Assembly (NCBI RefSeq): GCF_021168555.1
Contig: NZ_JAJOZS010000009.1
Span: 1-64,000 of the forward strand
Direction of reading: 5' to 3'
DNA from: Stenotrophomonas sp. MMGLT7
Lineage (GTDB): Bacteria > Pseudomonadota > Gammaproteobacteria > Xanthomonadales > Xanthomonadaceae
Length of the DNA: 64,000 nt
Shown: positions 55,569-63,691 of the stretch, one piece after another
How the letters are laid out: each line of letters opens with the position of its first letter
How positions within the stretch are numbered: position 1 is the stretch's first letter
Notes under the pieces: model-generated
Databases searched by the model: none
Told to the model about the DNA's origin: nothing
The model's input: only the letters and a program-made list of their open reading frames with translations
Position numbers and translations under genes: made by a program

Positions 55569-56846
55569 TCATGGCGCGGGCGGGGCGGCTTCGAGCAGTT
55601 CGACCAGGCGGGCGCGCAGCCTGTCGGCGCGCGGGGTTCCCAGCTCCGGCATCCGGCGCCAGAACCCATCGTTCAGTCGCATCCAGTCGGCGTTCTCGCC
55701 TTCCCATTGCGCACGCAGCTGCCGCAGCTGCTCCTGGTCCAGGTTGCCCTCGGCATCGCGCCTGGCACGCTGCTCGAACCAGTGGAAGCGCAGCTCGTCG
55801 GTGGCGATCTGCTCGCCGCTCCAGCCCTGGTCGACCTGGAGGATCTGGTGCTGCAACTGGATGCCCATCAGCAGCAGCGCACCGACCCATGCGCCCTCGT
55901 CGCCCGGTTCGGGCAACGGACTCAGGCCGGCGATCATGTCGGCGAAGGCGTACTGCGCGCCTTTGCGCGGATCGCGCGGGTTGCGCAGCGGCTGCACCAC
56001 CTCGCGCAGCGCGTGCCAGTGCGCCCGCGGCACCGCCTCGCCGGCACGCTCGGCGCGGCGCAGCCGCAGCCAGCCCTCGCGCAGTTCCACCACCGCCGGG
56101 TCGTGCTCCAGCAGCGTCGGCCAGTCGATGCTCGCGTCGTCCAGCCAGGCCTCGAACAGTGCGGGGGCGACGCCGTCCACGTCGCTGCCGGGACGGATCG
56201 CGCCGAGCACCTCGGTCACGTGCTCCTCGACCATGACGCCGGCGAAATGCAGGGCGCAGCCCAGCGAGAACGGCAACCCGCTCACCCGCTCGAACACCTG
56301 CCCGTTCTGGCTGTGCACCAGCGCCGCGGAAACCGTGCCCTTGCCTTCATGCCAGAACGGGAAGCGCGAGACCACGACCTCCCCGGTTGCCGCATGCCGG
56401 CGCAGGCGCTGCATCAGGAAGTCCTTCAACTCCGGATCGCCGTAGAACGCACCGCCCAGCGATGCCGCGGCCGCCGCATCGTCGGCCGCCGTAGCTGGGG
56501 CAGTGGCAGGGGCAGTGGCCTGAATCCCGTGCCGGCCCAGCCACTGGCGCAGCTGCGGCAGCGTCTGGGTGCCGGTATGGCGCACCTGCTCCTCGCCATC
56601 CTTGAACAGCACCAGCAACGGAATGCTGCGCACGGCCAGGCGCTCGGCCAGCTGCGGATAGGCCTGGATATCGAGCTTGGCGATGCGCAACGTGCCCTCG
56701 TACTCGGGCGCCAATCTTTCCAGCAGCGGCGACAGCGTGCGGCACGGCACGCACCAGTCGGCCCAGCAATCGAGCAGTAGCGTGCCACCGGCGCGCAGCT
56801 CGTCCTCCAGCGAGTTGGCGGTGACATCAACGATGGGAACGGACAT
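55569..56846 (-). CDS. thioredoxin fused to a C-terminal X domain
   Basis: A 425-residue cytoplasmic protein. Residues 1-108 are a thioredoxin fold with the active site WCVPC (31-35) and cis-Pro at about 76 (RSIPLLVLF). After an Ala/Thr/Pro linker, residues about 135-425 form domain X, starting LKDFLMQRLRRHAATGEVVV. The X domain shows matching stretches with the N-terminus of the S9 protein at 52327 (for example RRAERAGEAVPRAHWHALREVV against RRRLSGAEIAPAQWRQLRRDVV, read as aligned halves). ATG 56846 has AAGGA five bases upstream; ATG 56852 is too close. It follows the ABC transporter gene by 59 bases. CVPC is an uncommon variant of CGPC. Confidence 0.9.
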   Translation of the reverse strand: MSVPIVDVTANSLEDELRAGGTLLLDCWADWCVPCRTLSPLLERLAPEYEGTLRIAKLDIQAYPQLAERLAVRSIPLLVLFKDGEEQVRHTGTQTLPQLRQWLGRHGIQATAPATAPATAADDAAAAASLGGAFYGDPELKDFLMQRLRRHAATGEVVVSRFPFWHEGKGTVSAALVHSQNGQVFERVSGLPFSLGCALHFAGVMVEEHVTEVLGAIRPGSDVDGVAPALFEAWLDDASIDWPTLLEHDPAVVELREGWLRLRRAERAGEAVPRAHWHALREVVQPLRNPRDPRKGAQYAFADMIAGLSPLPEPGDEGAWVGALLLMGIQLQHQILQVDQGWSGEQIATDELRFHWFEQRARRDAEGNLDQEQLRQLRAQWEGENADWMRLNDGFWRRMPELGTPRADRLRARLVELLEAAPPAP

Positions 56847-56905
56847 GGACATCCTTGCGGTATCGATAAGGGAGGTGGAACGTCGCCCAGAGCGTGCTAT
56901 GCGCC

Positions 56906-58618
56906 TCAGGCCGGTGCCGCCGCGGCGGCACCCGTGCCTTCGAGCTCGAAGACGCGGTCGTGGAAGGCTTCCAGTTCGCGGCGATGGGCGACGCTGACCA
57001 ACGTGCTGCCGGGCAGCCGTTCCAGCAGCGTGGCGTACAGCGCCTGCTCGGTGTCCGGATCGAGCGCACTGGTGGCCTCGTCCAGGAACAGGAAGTCCGG
57101 CCGATGCAGCAGCGCGCGGGCGATCGCCAGGCGCTGCTGCTCGCCGCCGGACAGCTTCTGCTGCCAGCGGTCGCGCTCGCCCAGCCGTTCGGCCAGCGCC
57201 GGCAGGCGCACTGCCACCAGCGCCTCGCGGCAGGCCTCGTCGCTGAACGCATGGGGCTCGCCGGGATAGCACAGCGCCGCCTTCAACGAACCGTAGGGGA
57301 TGTAGCTGCGCTGCGGCAGGAACATCAGCCGGGCCGAGGCGGGCAGGCTCACCCGGCCACGGCCGTAGGGCCAGATGCCAGCGACCGCACGCAGCAACGT
57401 GCTCTTGCCGGCGCCCGAGTTGCCACGGATCAGCCAGCGCTCGCCGCGGCCAAGTTGCAACGGTGGCAGCGTCGCAATCGACTCGCCCGCTGGGCGCGCC
57501 AGCGTGATCGGGCCGGTGGCGATCTCCTGTCCGGTGATGCGCTCAAGCTCGATTCCCCGCGGCATGTCCCGGGCGTGGGCGATTGCCGCAGACAGATCGC
57601 GCAGGCGATTGCCCACCGCGCGCCACGTGGTGAAGCTGACGTAGGCCTGGGTAAAAAAGGACAGGCTGCCGTAGAGCGTATTGAAGGCGCCCGTGATCCG
57701 GGTCACGTCGCCCAGCGAGATCGCGCCGGACAGATAGCGCGGCAGGGACGCCAGCGTCGGCAGGATCGATCCGACCTCCACGTACATGTCGCGTGCCAGC
57801 ATCATCTTGCAGGTCCGCAGCATGATGGCCAGCCAGTTGCCACGCACGTCGTCGAAGCTGCTGAGCAGGCGCTGGCGCTCGCGCTCGCCGCCATCGTAGA
57901 AGGCGACCTGCTCGGCATTCTCGCGCAGTTGCATGCCGCGGTAGCGGAAATCGGCCTCCACTGTCTGGCGGCGATTGAACAGGCCTATCAACTGGCGGCC
58001 GGCCAGGTGCGAGACCAGCAGGCTGCCCAGCGCATAGGCATAGGCCAGGTACACCATGTAGCCCGGGATGGCGAAATGGCGGCCGCCGACATCGAACTCC
58101 AGCGTGCCCGACAGCCCCCATAGCACCGCGGTGAAGGTGACGGTGGTCACCACGACCCGGATCGTTCCCAGCGTCAGGCTCAGGGTCAGCTCGACGAACA
58201 TCTCGATGTCCTGGGAGATGCGCTGGTCGGCATTGTCCACGGAGGCATCGCGTTCGATGCCGTAGTAGGTGCCGTGCTGCGTCCAGGCATCCACGTACCA
58301 GCGGGTCAGCCAGCTGCGCCACTGATACTTGAGCCCCTCGCTGGTCAGGTAGGCCGACAGCAACCGCACCATCACCGCCAGCAGGCCGGCACACAGCGCC
58401 AGCGCCAGCACCTGCCACAAGCCGTCCCATTGCCGGCCGACCATGGCATCGACGACGAGGCCATCCAGCTTGTTGGACCACACCGCGATGTAGACGCCGC
58501 CGAACATCAGCGTCAGCTGCAGCGCCAGCAGCAGCCAGCCCTTCCAGCTCTGCCGCGACTTCCAGTAGGGAAGGATGATCTGCATTACGCCGGGCCGGGC
58601 ATTGGCCGAGGAATTCAT
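56906..58618 (-). CDS. YddA/SbmA-type ABC transporter (membrane and ATPase in one chain)
   Basis: A 570-residue half-transporter. Residues 1 to about 330 are the membrane domain of the ABC_membrane_2 (SbmA/BacA/YddA, ABCD) family: six helices and the family stretch YDGGERERQRL, close to the conserved EAA-like region. The ATPase domain follows, with Walker A GNSGAGKST, LPQRSYIPYGSL, signature LSGGEQQRLAIARAL and Walker B FLFLDEATSALD. The family handles peptides, lipids or cobalamin; YddA and FusD are encoded beside TonB-dependent receptors and peptidases. Here the receptor gene is directly upstream and thioredoxin/peptidase genes downstream. ATG 58618 is the start; TTG 58621 precedes it. Direction of transport is not certain. 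Confidence 0.9.
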   Translation of the reverse strand: MNSSANARPGVMQIILPYWKSRQSWKGWLLLALQLTLMFGGVYIAVWSNKLDGLVVDAMVGRQWDGLWQVLALALCAGLLAVMVRLLSAYLTSEGLKYQWRSWLTRWYVDAWTQHGTYYGIERDASVDNADQRISQDIEMFVELTLSLTLGTIRVVVTTVTFTAVLWGLSGTLEFDVGGRHFAIPGYMVYLAYAYALGSLLVSHLAGRQLIGLFNRRQTVEADFRYRGMQLRENAEQVAFYDGGERERQRLLSSFDDVRGNWLAIMLRTCKMMLARDMYVEVGSILPTLASLPRYLSGAISLGDVTRITGAFNTLYGSLSFFTQAYVSFTTWRAVGNRLRDLSAAIAHARDMPRGIELERITGQEIATGPITLARPAGESIATLPPLQLGRGERWLIRGNSGAGKSTLLRAVAGIWPYGRGRVSLPASARLMFLPQRSYIPYGSLKAALCYPGEPHAFSDEACREALVAVRLPALAERLGERDRWQQKLSGGEQQRLAIARALLHRPDFLFLDEATSALDPDTEQALYATLLERLPGSTLVSVAHRRELEAFHDRVFELEGTGAAAAAPA

Positions 58619-58709
58619 CAAGGCTTTTTCCTGTCGTCACAGCGACAAGCCTGCCACCGCGCTTGATGCGCAGCGGCAGGCTTGCCGGAGATTGCTGCAA
58701 GAGCGATGG

Positions 58710-61073
58710 TCAGAAGCTCTTGCGCCATGTCAGGGCCACCGTTCGCCCTTCCTGGACCGGAACGTACATGGTCGACGCCGAGTAGCCATAGAGCTGGCGG
58801 TCGAACAGGTTCTTCACGCCCAGCCGCAGCGACCAGTCCGGCTGCTGGTAGGAGATGCCGGCATCCACCCGCGCCGCGCCCGGCGCAACCACCGATGCGC
58901 TGGTGGTCCCCAGGCGGGTCCAGCTGTAGCCGGTGACGCCCAGCGACACGCCGAATCCCTGCAATCCGCCAGACTGGAAGTCGTAGGTGGACCACACGCT
59001 GGCCTGGTGCCTGGGCTCGGCCGCATAAAGCGTGGTCGAGTTGCCGGTATCCTCCGACTTGGCATAGGTGTAGTTGAAGATCAGGTTCAAGCCCGGCAGC
59101 AGCTGCCCGGCGGCCTCGGTCTCGAAACCGCGCACCCGCTTGGCTTCGCGCACGTCGTAGCAGGCGCCGGCGCTGTCGTACTGCAGGGTGTTGGACTGGT
59201 CCAGCTGGTAGACCGCGGAGGTCCACGCGAAGGCCCCGTCGCGGCTGTTGACCTTGATGCCGGCTTCCTTGTTATTGGTTTCCATCGGCGGGAAATCGCC
59301 GTTGCCGCCGGTACCGCAGTTCTTCACGGTGACGAACTGCGGCAGGAAGCCCTCGGCGTAGCTCGCATACAGCGAGACGTTCGAAGTGAGGTTGTAGACC
59401 AGCCCCACGTTCGGCGTGGTCTGCTCCATGCGGCTCTTGATGGTCAAGGTGGTCCTGCCGGACTGCACGTACCCCGTGCTGGCGGGACCACTCTCGTAGC
59501 GGGTCCTGCGCACGCCAAGCAGTGCATGCCAGTCGCCGAAGCTGATCAGGTCCTGGGCGAACAACGCATACTGCTGGGTGGTCGAGTCGTAGTACGAGTA
59601 CAGCGTGTCGGCATTGCGCGGCAAGGCGACGAAGTCGTATTGCTCGGCCTGGTAGACCGGCACCGGGATGTTGCTGCCCGAGTAGCTGACCACGTTGCTG
59701 GCCATGCGGGTGTGATTGAAGCCGGTCGACAGCTTGTGTGCGAACGGCCCGGTATCGAAGGTCATGCGCAGGTAATGATCGCCGCTGGTGGTGCGAAAGT
59801 CCGAAACGGTGCTTCCTGGCGCCATCGAGATGATCATGTCCGCCGTGCTCTGCGGGAACTGGGGCGTGTATATCTGCAGATCCTGGGTGCTGAGCGTGCG
59901 CTGCATCCGGCTCACCAGGGTCAGCCAGGGCGCAAACGCATGCTCCACGCTGTAGAACAACGCCTTGTTGCGTACCCGCATGCCGTCGGTGGCGGCGCCG
60001 AGGCGCATGCTGGGGATCGGCTGGATGCCGGCCAGGCCGAAGGTATAACGATTCTGCGGCGAATACTGGTTGTCGTAGGAAAGGCCAACCAAGGCGTCGG
60101 TGGCCTCGTCCTTCCAGCGCAGTTCGGCCAGGACGGAATCGGATTCGCGACCATCGAAGCCGGCATCGTTGCGATCGGCGCGCGCGGACGAGCCGATCAG
60201 CCGGTAGCTCAGCCGCTTGTCGTCGGTGACTGCACCGGACAAGTCGAGCGAGCCGCTCTTGTCCGCGTGCGAGCCGTACTGCAGGCTGAGGTCGCGGATG
60301 GTCTCGGCCGAGGGCTTCTTGGTCACGATGTTGACCGCACCGCCGAGCGATTCGCCCCCGGAGAGGATGGCCTGCGGCCCCTTGAGTACCTCGACCCGCT
60401 CGACGTTGGCGATATTGACAGTGCCCGAGTACGGATTGGTGACGCCGTTGGACAGCGTGCTGGTCTGGGTGAAGCCGCGGATGGAGTAGCTGGGCAGGCC
60501 CTGCGCACTCTCGCGGGTCACCACGCCCGAGACGTTCTGCAGCACGTCCTGCACCGACTGCGCCTGCTGGGTCTCGATCACCTTGGCAGTGATGACGGTG
60601 ACCGACTGCGGCACGTCCAGCAGGTCGCTGCCGCTGCGGGTGGCGGTGTCCGAACTGGAGGCCTTGAACCCGGTCTCGGCCTCGTCGCGGGTGGCGACGA
60701 CGTGCAGCGTGTCCAGTTGCGGCACGAACACCACCAGTTCGCCGCTGGCGTTGCTGGTCATGGTCAGGCGGCTGCCGGCGATCACTTCCTGCACCGCCGC
60801 GACCGCATTGCGGCGCCCGACCAGGGCCGGGGCCTGTTGCCCCTGCACGTCCCGGGCCTCGAAGCGGACCGGCCTGCCGCTGATCCGCGCGATCTCCTTC
60901 AGCGTCGTGGCCAGCGGTCCGGCGGGAATCGCGTAGTCGTTGCCGGCTTCGGCCACGACCGGCGCGACGGCGGACGTCTGCGCACGGGCCGGCTGCAGCA
61001 TCGCCGCGAACAGCGCGGCACACAGCAGCGAGAGTGGAGCACGGCCCGTGATCGGGCAATGTGTACTGAACAA
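58710..61073 (-). CDS. TonB-dependent siderophore-type receptor with N-terminal STN domain
   Basis: A 787-residue outer-membrane receptor. The signal peptide (LSLLCAALFAAMLQPARAQ) is followed by an STN domain (about residues 45-115, AIPAGPLATTLKEIARISG) as in FecA/FpvA-type transducers. The plug has DVPQSVTVITAKVIE, VTRESAQGLPSYSIRGF and RVEVLKGPQAILSGGESLGG, and the barrel ends in GRTVALTWRKSF. The start codon is TTG 61073 with AGGAG seven bases upstream. It opens the operon with the ABC transporter, thioredoxin and S9 genes. No sigma/anti-sigma (FecI/FecR) pair is nearby to receive an STN signal; a MocR-type regulator is divergent instead. Confidence 0.92.
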   Translation of the reverse strand: MFSTHCPITGRAPLSLLCAALFAAMLQPARAQTSAVAPVVAEAGNDYAIPAGPLATTLKEIARISGRPVRFEARDVQGQQAPALVGRRNAVAAVQEVIAGSRLTMTSNASGELVVFVPQLDTLHVVATRDEAETGFKASSSDTATRSGSDLLDVPQSVTVITAKVIETQQAQSVQDVLQNVSGVVTRESAQGLPSYSIRGFTQTSTLSNGVTNPYSGTVNIANVERVEVLKGPQAILSGGESLGGAVNIVTKKPSAETIRDLSLQYGSHADKSGSLDLSGAVTDDKRLSYRLIGSSARADRNDAGFDGRESDSVLAELRWKDEATDALVGLSYDNQYSPQNRYTFGLAGIQPIPSMRLGAATDGMRVRNKALFYSVEHAFAPWLTLVSRMQRTLSTQDLQIYTPQFPQSTADMIISMAPGSTVSDFRTTSGDHYLRMTFDTGPFAHKLSTGFNHTRMASNVVSYSGSNIPVPVYQAEQYDFVALPRNADTLYSYYDSTTQQYALFAQDLISFGDWHALLGVRRTRYESGPASTGYVQSGRTTLTIKSRMEQTTPNVGLVYNLTSNVSLYASYAEGFLPQFVTVKNCGTGGNGDFPPMETNNKEAGIKVNSRDGAFAWTSAVYQLDQSNTLQYDSAGACYDVREAKRVRGFETEAAGQLLPGLNLIFNYTYAKSEDTGNSTTLYAAEPRHQASVWSTYDFQSGGLQGFGVSLGVTGYSWTRLGTTSASVVAPGAARVDAGISYQQPDWSLRLGVKNLFDRQLYGYSASTMYVPVQEGRTVALTWRKSF

Positions 61074-61360
61074 TTCGCTACTCCTAACTGTGGGGGAGGA
61101 CGATCGCAGCAGCGGGCAACGGTGGTGTCATGCAGCGGGGAGCCAGGGCGGATCCCGCAGCATTTCCTTGTGACATAAGGATGTCCGTGTCTTTGCCGTT
61201 ACAAGAAACAGCGGACCGGGTTCGACTATGCGCAGGCGACACGGCGATGGGGCATACAATTTCTCGCGCTCTTAACGAAACTGTTATGATCAATTACCTC
61301 TAACGATTTCCGATCCCACGAGTATCCGGTCGTTTCCGCGGCGGCTCATGGCCTTTGCTC
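61074..61360. promoter_or_regulatory. divergent control region between TBDR operon and MocR regulator
   Basis: 287 bases between the receptor and regulator start codons. The half nearer the regulator is AT-richer (GGGGCATACAATTTC, then AACGAAACTGTTATGATC) and probably holds promoters and regulator sites for both directions. MocR proteins usually bind direct repeats in such regions. I could not pick a convincing -35/-10 pair or a Fur box. Confidence 0.4.
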
Positions 61361-62845
61361 ATGTCGACATCGCCCAAGCACATGCGCGCAGCACGCGCCA
61401 ACGCCGCCTCGGGTAGCGCCAACGCCGCCACCCGCGTCGACCGGATCGCGCAATCGCTGGCCGAGCGCATCCGCAGCGGGGAACTGGCCGCGGGCACGCG
61501 GCTGCAGTCGGTGCGCAGCCTCGCCCGGCAGGCCGGCACCAGCATCCAGACGGTGCTGCGCGCCTACGACAAGCTGGTCGCGCAGGGCTACCTGGAGGCG
61601 CGGCGCGGCTCCGGCTTCTACGTCAGGTACAAGGAACGCGTCGCCACCTCAGCCGAGCCCTCCTGGCTGCAGGCCAAGCCTGCGGCCAGCGACTGGCGCC
61701 GGCTGCTGCATGCCGACCGCCCCTACGAGCGCCGGATCGGCTGCGGCACGCTGCCCGAGGCCTGGCTGGACAAGCCGGCGCTGGCTTCGGCGATCCGCGC
61801 CATCGGCGCCACCTCGCTGCAGTCGCTGGCCGGCCACGCCGACCCGCATGGCTACCTGCCGCTGCGCCAGCAGCTGCAGCTGAAACTGCTGGAGCACGGG
61901 ATCGAAGCCGATCCGCGGCAGATCGTGACCTGCGCGGGCGCGGCGGACGCGCTGCACCTGTTCGTCTGGTCGCATTTCCATCCGGGCACCTACGTGCTGC
62001 TGGAGGACCCGGCCCCGTTCCTGCACGTGCAGCGCATGCTGGCCAGCGGCCTGGAGATCGTGCGCGTGCCGCGGCTGGCCGACGGTCCCGACATCGAGGC
62101 CATGCGCGAGGTCTGCGCCCGGCACCGGCCGCGCGCATTCTTCTGCAGTTCGCTGCTGCACAACCCCACCTCGTCCAGCCTCTCGCCGGGCAAGGCCTTC
62201 CAGATCCTGCAGCTGGCCGAAGAATTCGACCTGACCGTCGTCGACGACTGCACCTACGCCGACCTGCTGCCGTCTTCGCCACTGGTCCAGCGGGTTCCGC
62301 TGGCGGCGCTGGACCAGTTGCGCCGGGTCGTCCACGTCGGCAGCTTCTCCAAGACCCTGGCCGCGGGCCTGCGGGTGGGCTTCCTCGCCGCCAGCCCCGC
62401 CTGCGTGGAGCGCATCGCACTGCACAAGTCGGTCGGCGCGATCAACAGCCCCGTCCTCGGCGAACGCCTGGTCTACCACCTGCTGTCCCAGGGCAAGTAC
62501 CGCCACCACTGCGAACGGCTGCAATCGCGCCTGCACGCGTGCCGGGAGCGGCTGATCGCACAGCTCGCGGCGCGCGGCTTCGTGCCGGAGCCGACCGCCT
62601 CTGGCATGTACCTGTGGCTGTCGCTGGGCCAGGGCGTGAACGGCAAGGCGATCGCGCAGGCGCTGGACCGGCGCGGCCACGTCGCCGCGCCGGCCCAGGA
62701 CGTCTTCAGCCATTCACCGCGCAACACCTCCCACATGCGCCTGAATGTCGCCGTGGCCTGCGACAACCCGGTGCTGGACATCCTGGCCGAGGAAGTCGCC
62801 ATCGCCCGGCAGGCCGGCGACGGCGGCACGCGAACGCGGCGCTGA
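61361..62845 (+). CDS. MocR/PdxR-type transcription regulator (GntR HTH + aminotransferase)
   Basis: A 494-residue regulator. An N-terminal GntR winged helix (about residues 25-95: DRIAQSLAERIRSGELAAGTRLQSVRSLARQ, given here as two consecutive stretches of DRIAQSLAERIRSGELA and GTRLQSVRSLARQ) is followed by a fold-type I aminotransferase domain with LLHNPTSSSLSPGK, VVDDCTYADLLP and the PLP lysine in SFSKTLAAGLRVG. Such proteins bind PLP and often an amino-compound effector. ATG 61361 is used (TTG 61355 possible). It is divergent from the TBDR-ABC-thioredoxin-peptidase operon and is its likely regulator, by position only. Confidence 0.92.
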   Translation: MSTSPKHMRAARANAASGSANAATRVDRIAQSLAERIRSGELAAGTRLQSVRSLARQAGTSIQTVLRAYDKLVAQGYLEARRGSGFYVRYKERVATSAEPSWLQAKPAASDWRRLLHADRPYERRIGCGTLPEAWLDKPALASAIRAIGATSLQSLAGHADPHGYLPLRQQLQLKLLEHGIEADPRQIVTCAGAADALHLFVWSHFHPGTYVLLEDPAPFLHVQRMLASGLEIVRVPRLADGPDIEAMREVCARHRPRAFFCSSLLHNPTSSSLSPGKAFQILQLAEEFDLTVVDDCTYADLLPSSPLVQRVPLAALDQLRRVVHVGSFSKTLAAGLRVGFLAASPACVERIALHKSVGAINSPVLGERLVYHLLSQGKYRHHCERLQSRLHACRERLIAQLAARGFVPEPTASGMYLWLSLGQGVNGKAIAQALDRRGHVAAPAQDVFSHSPRNTSHMRLNVAVACDNPVLDILAEEVAIARQAGDGGTRTRR

Positions 62846-63100
62846 GTGGCGGGAGGCGTGGATGCCGGGCACGGCGATGGCCGGCGCCACGCAAAAACGG
62901 ACCGATGGCGGCCGCGTAGCGGGACGCGGCCAGGGCCCGGAGCCATAGATCGCAAGAACGGATCGACCGCATGCGCCGGCCATGGCATCGCCGGCTAGAC
63001 ATGGCGCATGCGGCGCGGCGCGTAAAATCCACCATTCCATCCCATTGCCGGGCAGCGCCACGACCCGCGCCGCCCGTCCCTTCCCCGCAGCGAGGCCCCG

Positions 63101-63628
63101 ATGACATTCCAATCCATCCAGACCCAGCCGGGCGTGGCAGCCCAGCGCGACCCGCAGACCACCGGATTCGTCTTCAACCACACCATGCTGCGGGTCAAGG
63201 ACATCGTGAAGTCGCTGGACTTCTACACGCGCGTGCTCGGCTTCCGCCTGATCGACCGCCGCGAGTTCCCCGAGGCCGAGTTCAGCCTGTACTTCCTCGC
63301 GATCCTGCCGCCGCAGGCGCCGCTGCCCGAGGACGATGCCGAGCGCCGCACCTGGATGGCCGGCATACCCGGCGTGCTCGAGCTCACCCACAACCACGGC
63401 AGCGAGCGGCAGGAAGGCCCGGTCTACCACGACGGCAACAGCGATCCGCGCGGCTTCGGCCACATCTGCGTGTCGGTGCCGGACATCGAATCGGCCTGTG
63501 CCCGTTTCGAGCAGCTGCAGGTGCCGTTCCAGAAGCGCCTGAGCGATGGCCGCATGAAGAACATCGCCTTCATCAAGGATCCGGACGGCTACTGGGTGGA
63601 GATCATTTCCAACACTTCGCGCGCATGA
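63101..63628 (+). CDS. gloA: lactoylglutathione lyase (glyoxalase I)
   Basis: Converts the methylglyoxal-glutathione adduct to S-lactoylglutathione. The 175-residue protein carries the metal ligands in the usual places: His in FNHTMLRVKD, Glu in LELTHNHG, His in FGHICVSVPD and Glu in GYWVEII. FYTRVLGFRL and KRLSDGRMKNIAFIKDPDG are glyoxalase I signatures. The length suits the longer gammaproteobacterial/eukaryotic-type enzyme. Cytoplasmic. ATG 63101 begins a short non-conserved leader before the fold. No operon partner is apparent. Confidence 0.96.
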   Translation: MTFQSIQTQPGVAAQRDPQTTGFVFNHTMLRVKDIVKSLDFYTRVLGFRLIDRREFPEAEFSLYFLAILPPQAPLPEDDAERRTWMAGIPGVLELTHNHGSERQEGPVYHDGNSDPRGFGHICVSVPDIESACARFEQLQVPFQKRLSDGRMKNIAFIKDPDGYWVEIISNTSRA

Positions 63629-63691
63629 TGTACCGGGGCCGGCACTGATGCGCCTGCGGCCGGCCCTCCTTCCTCCCTGCCAGGCCCGCCC

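Noticed and set aside
62846-63100. Inverted GCATGCGCC/GGCGCATGC arms between the MocR gene and gloA as a terminator.
   Set aside because: The arms are short, about 25 bases apart, and not followed by a U-rich run in either direction.
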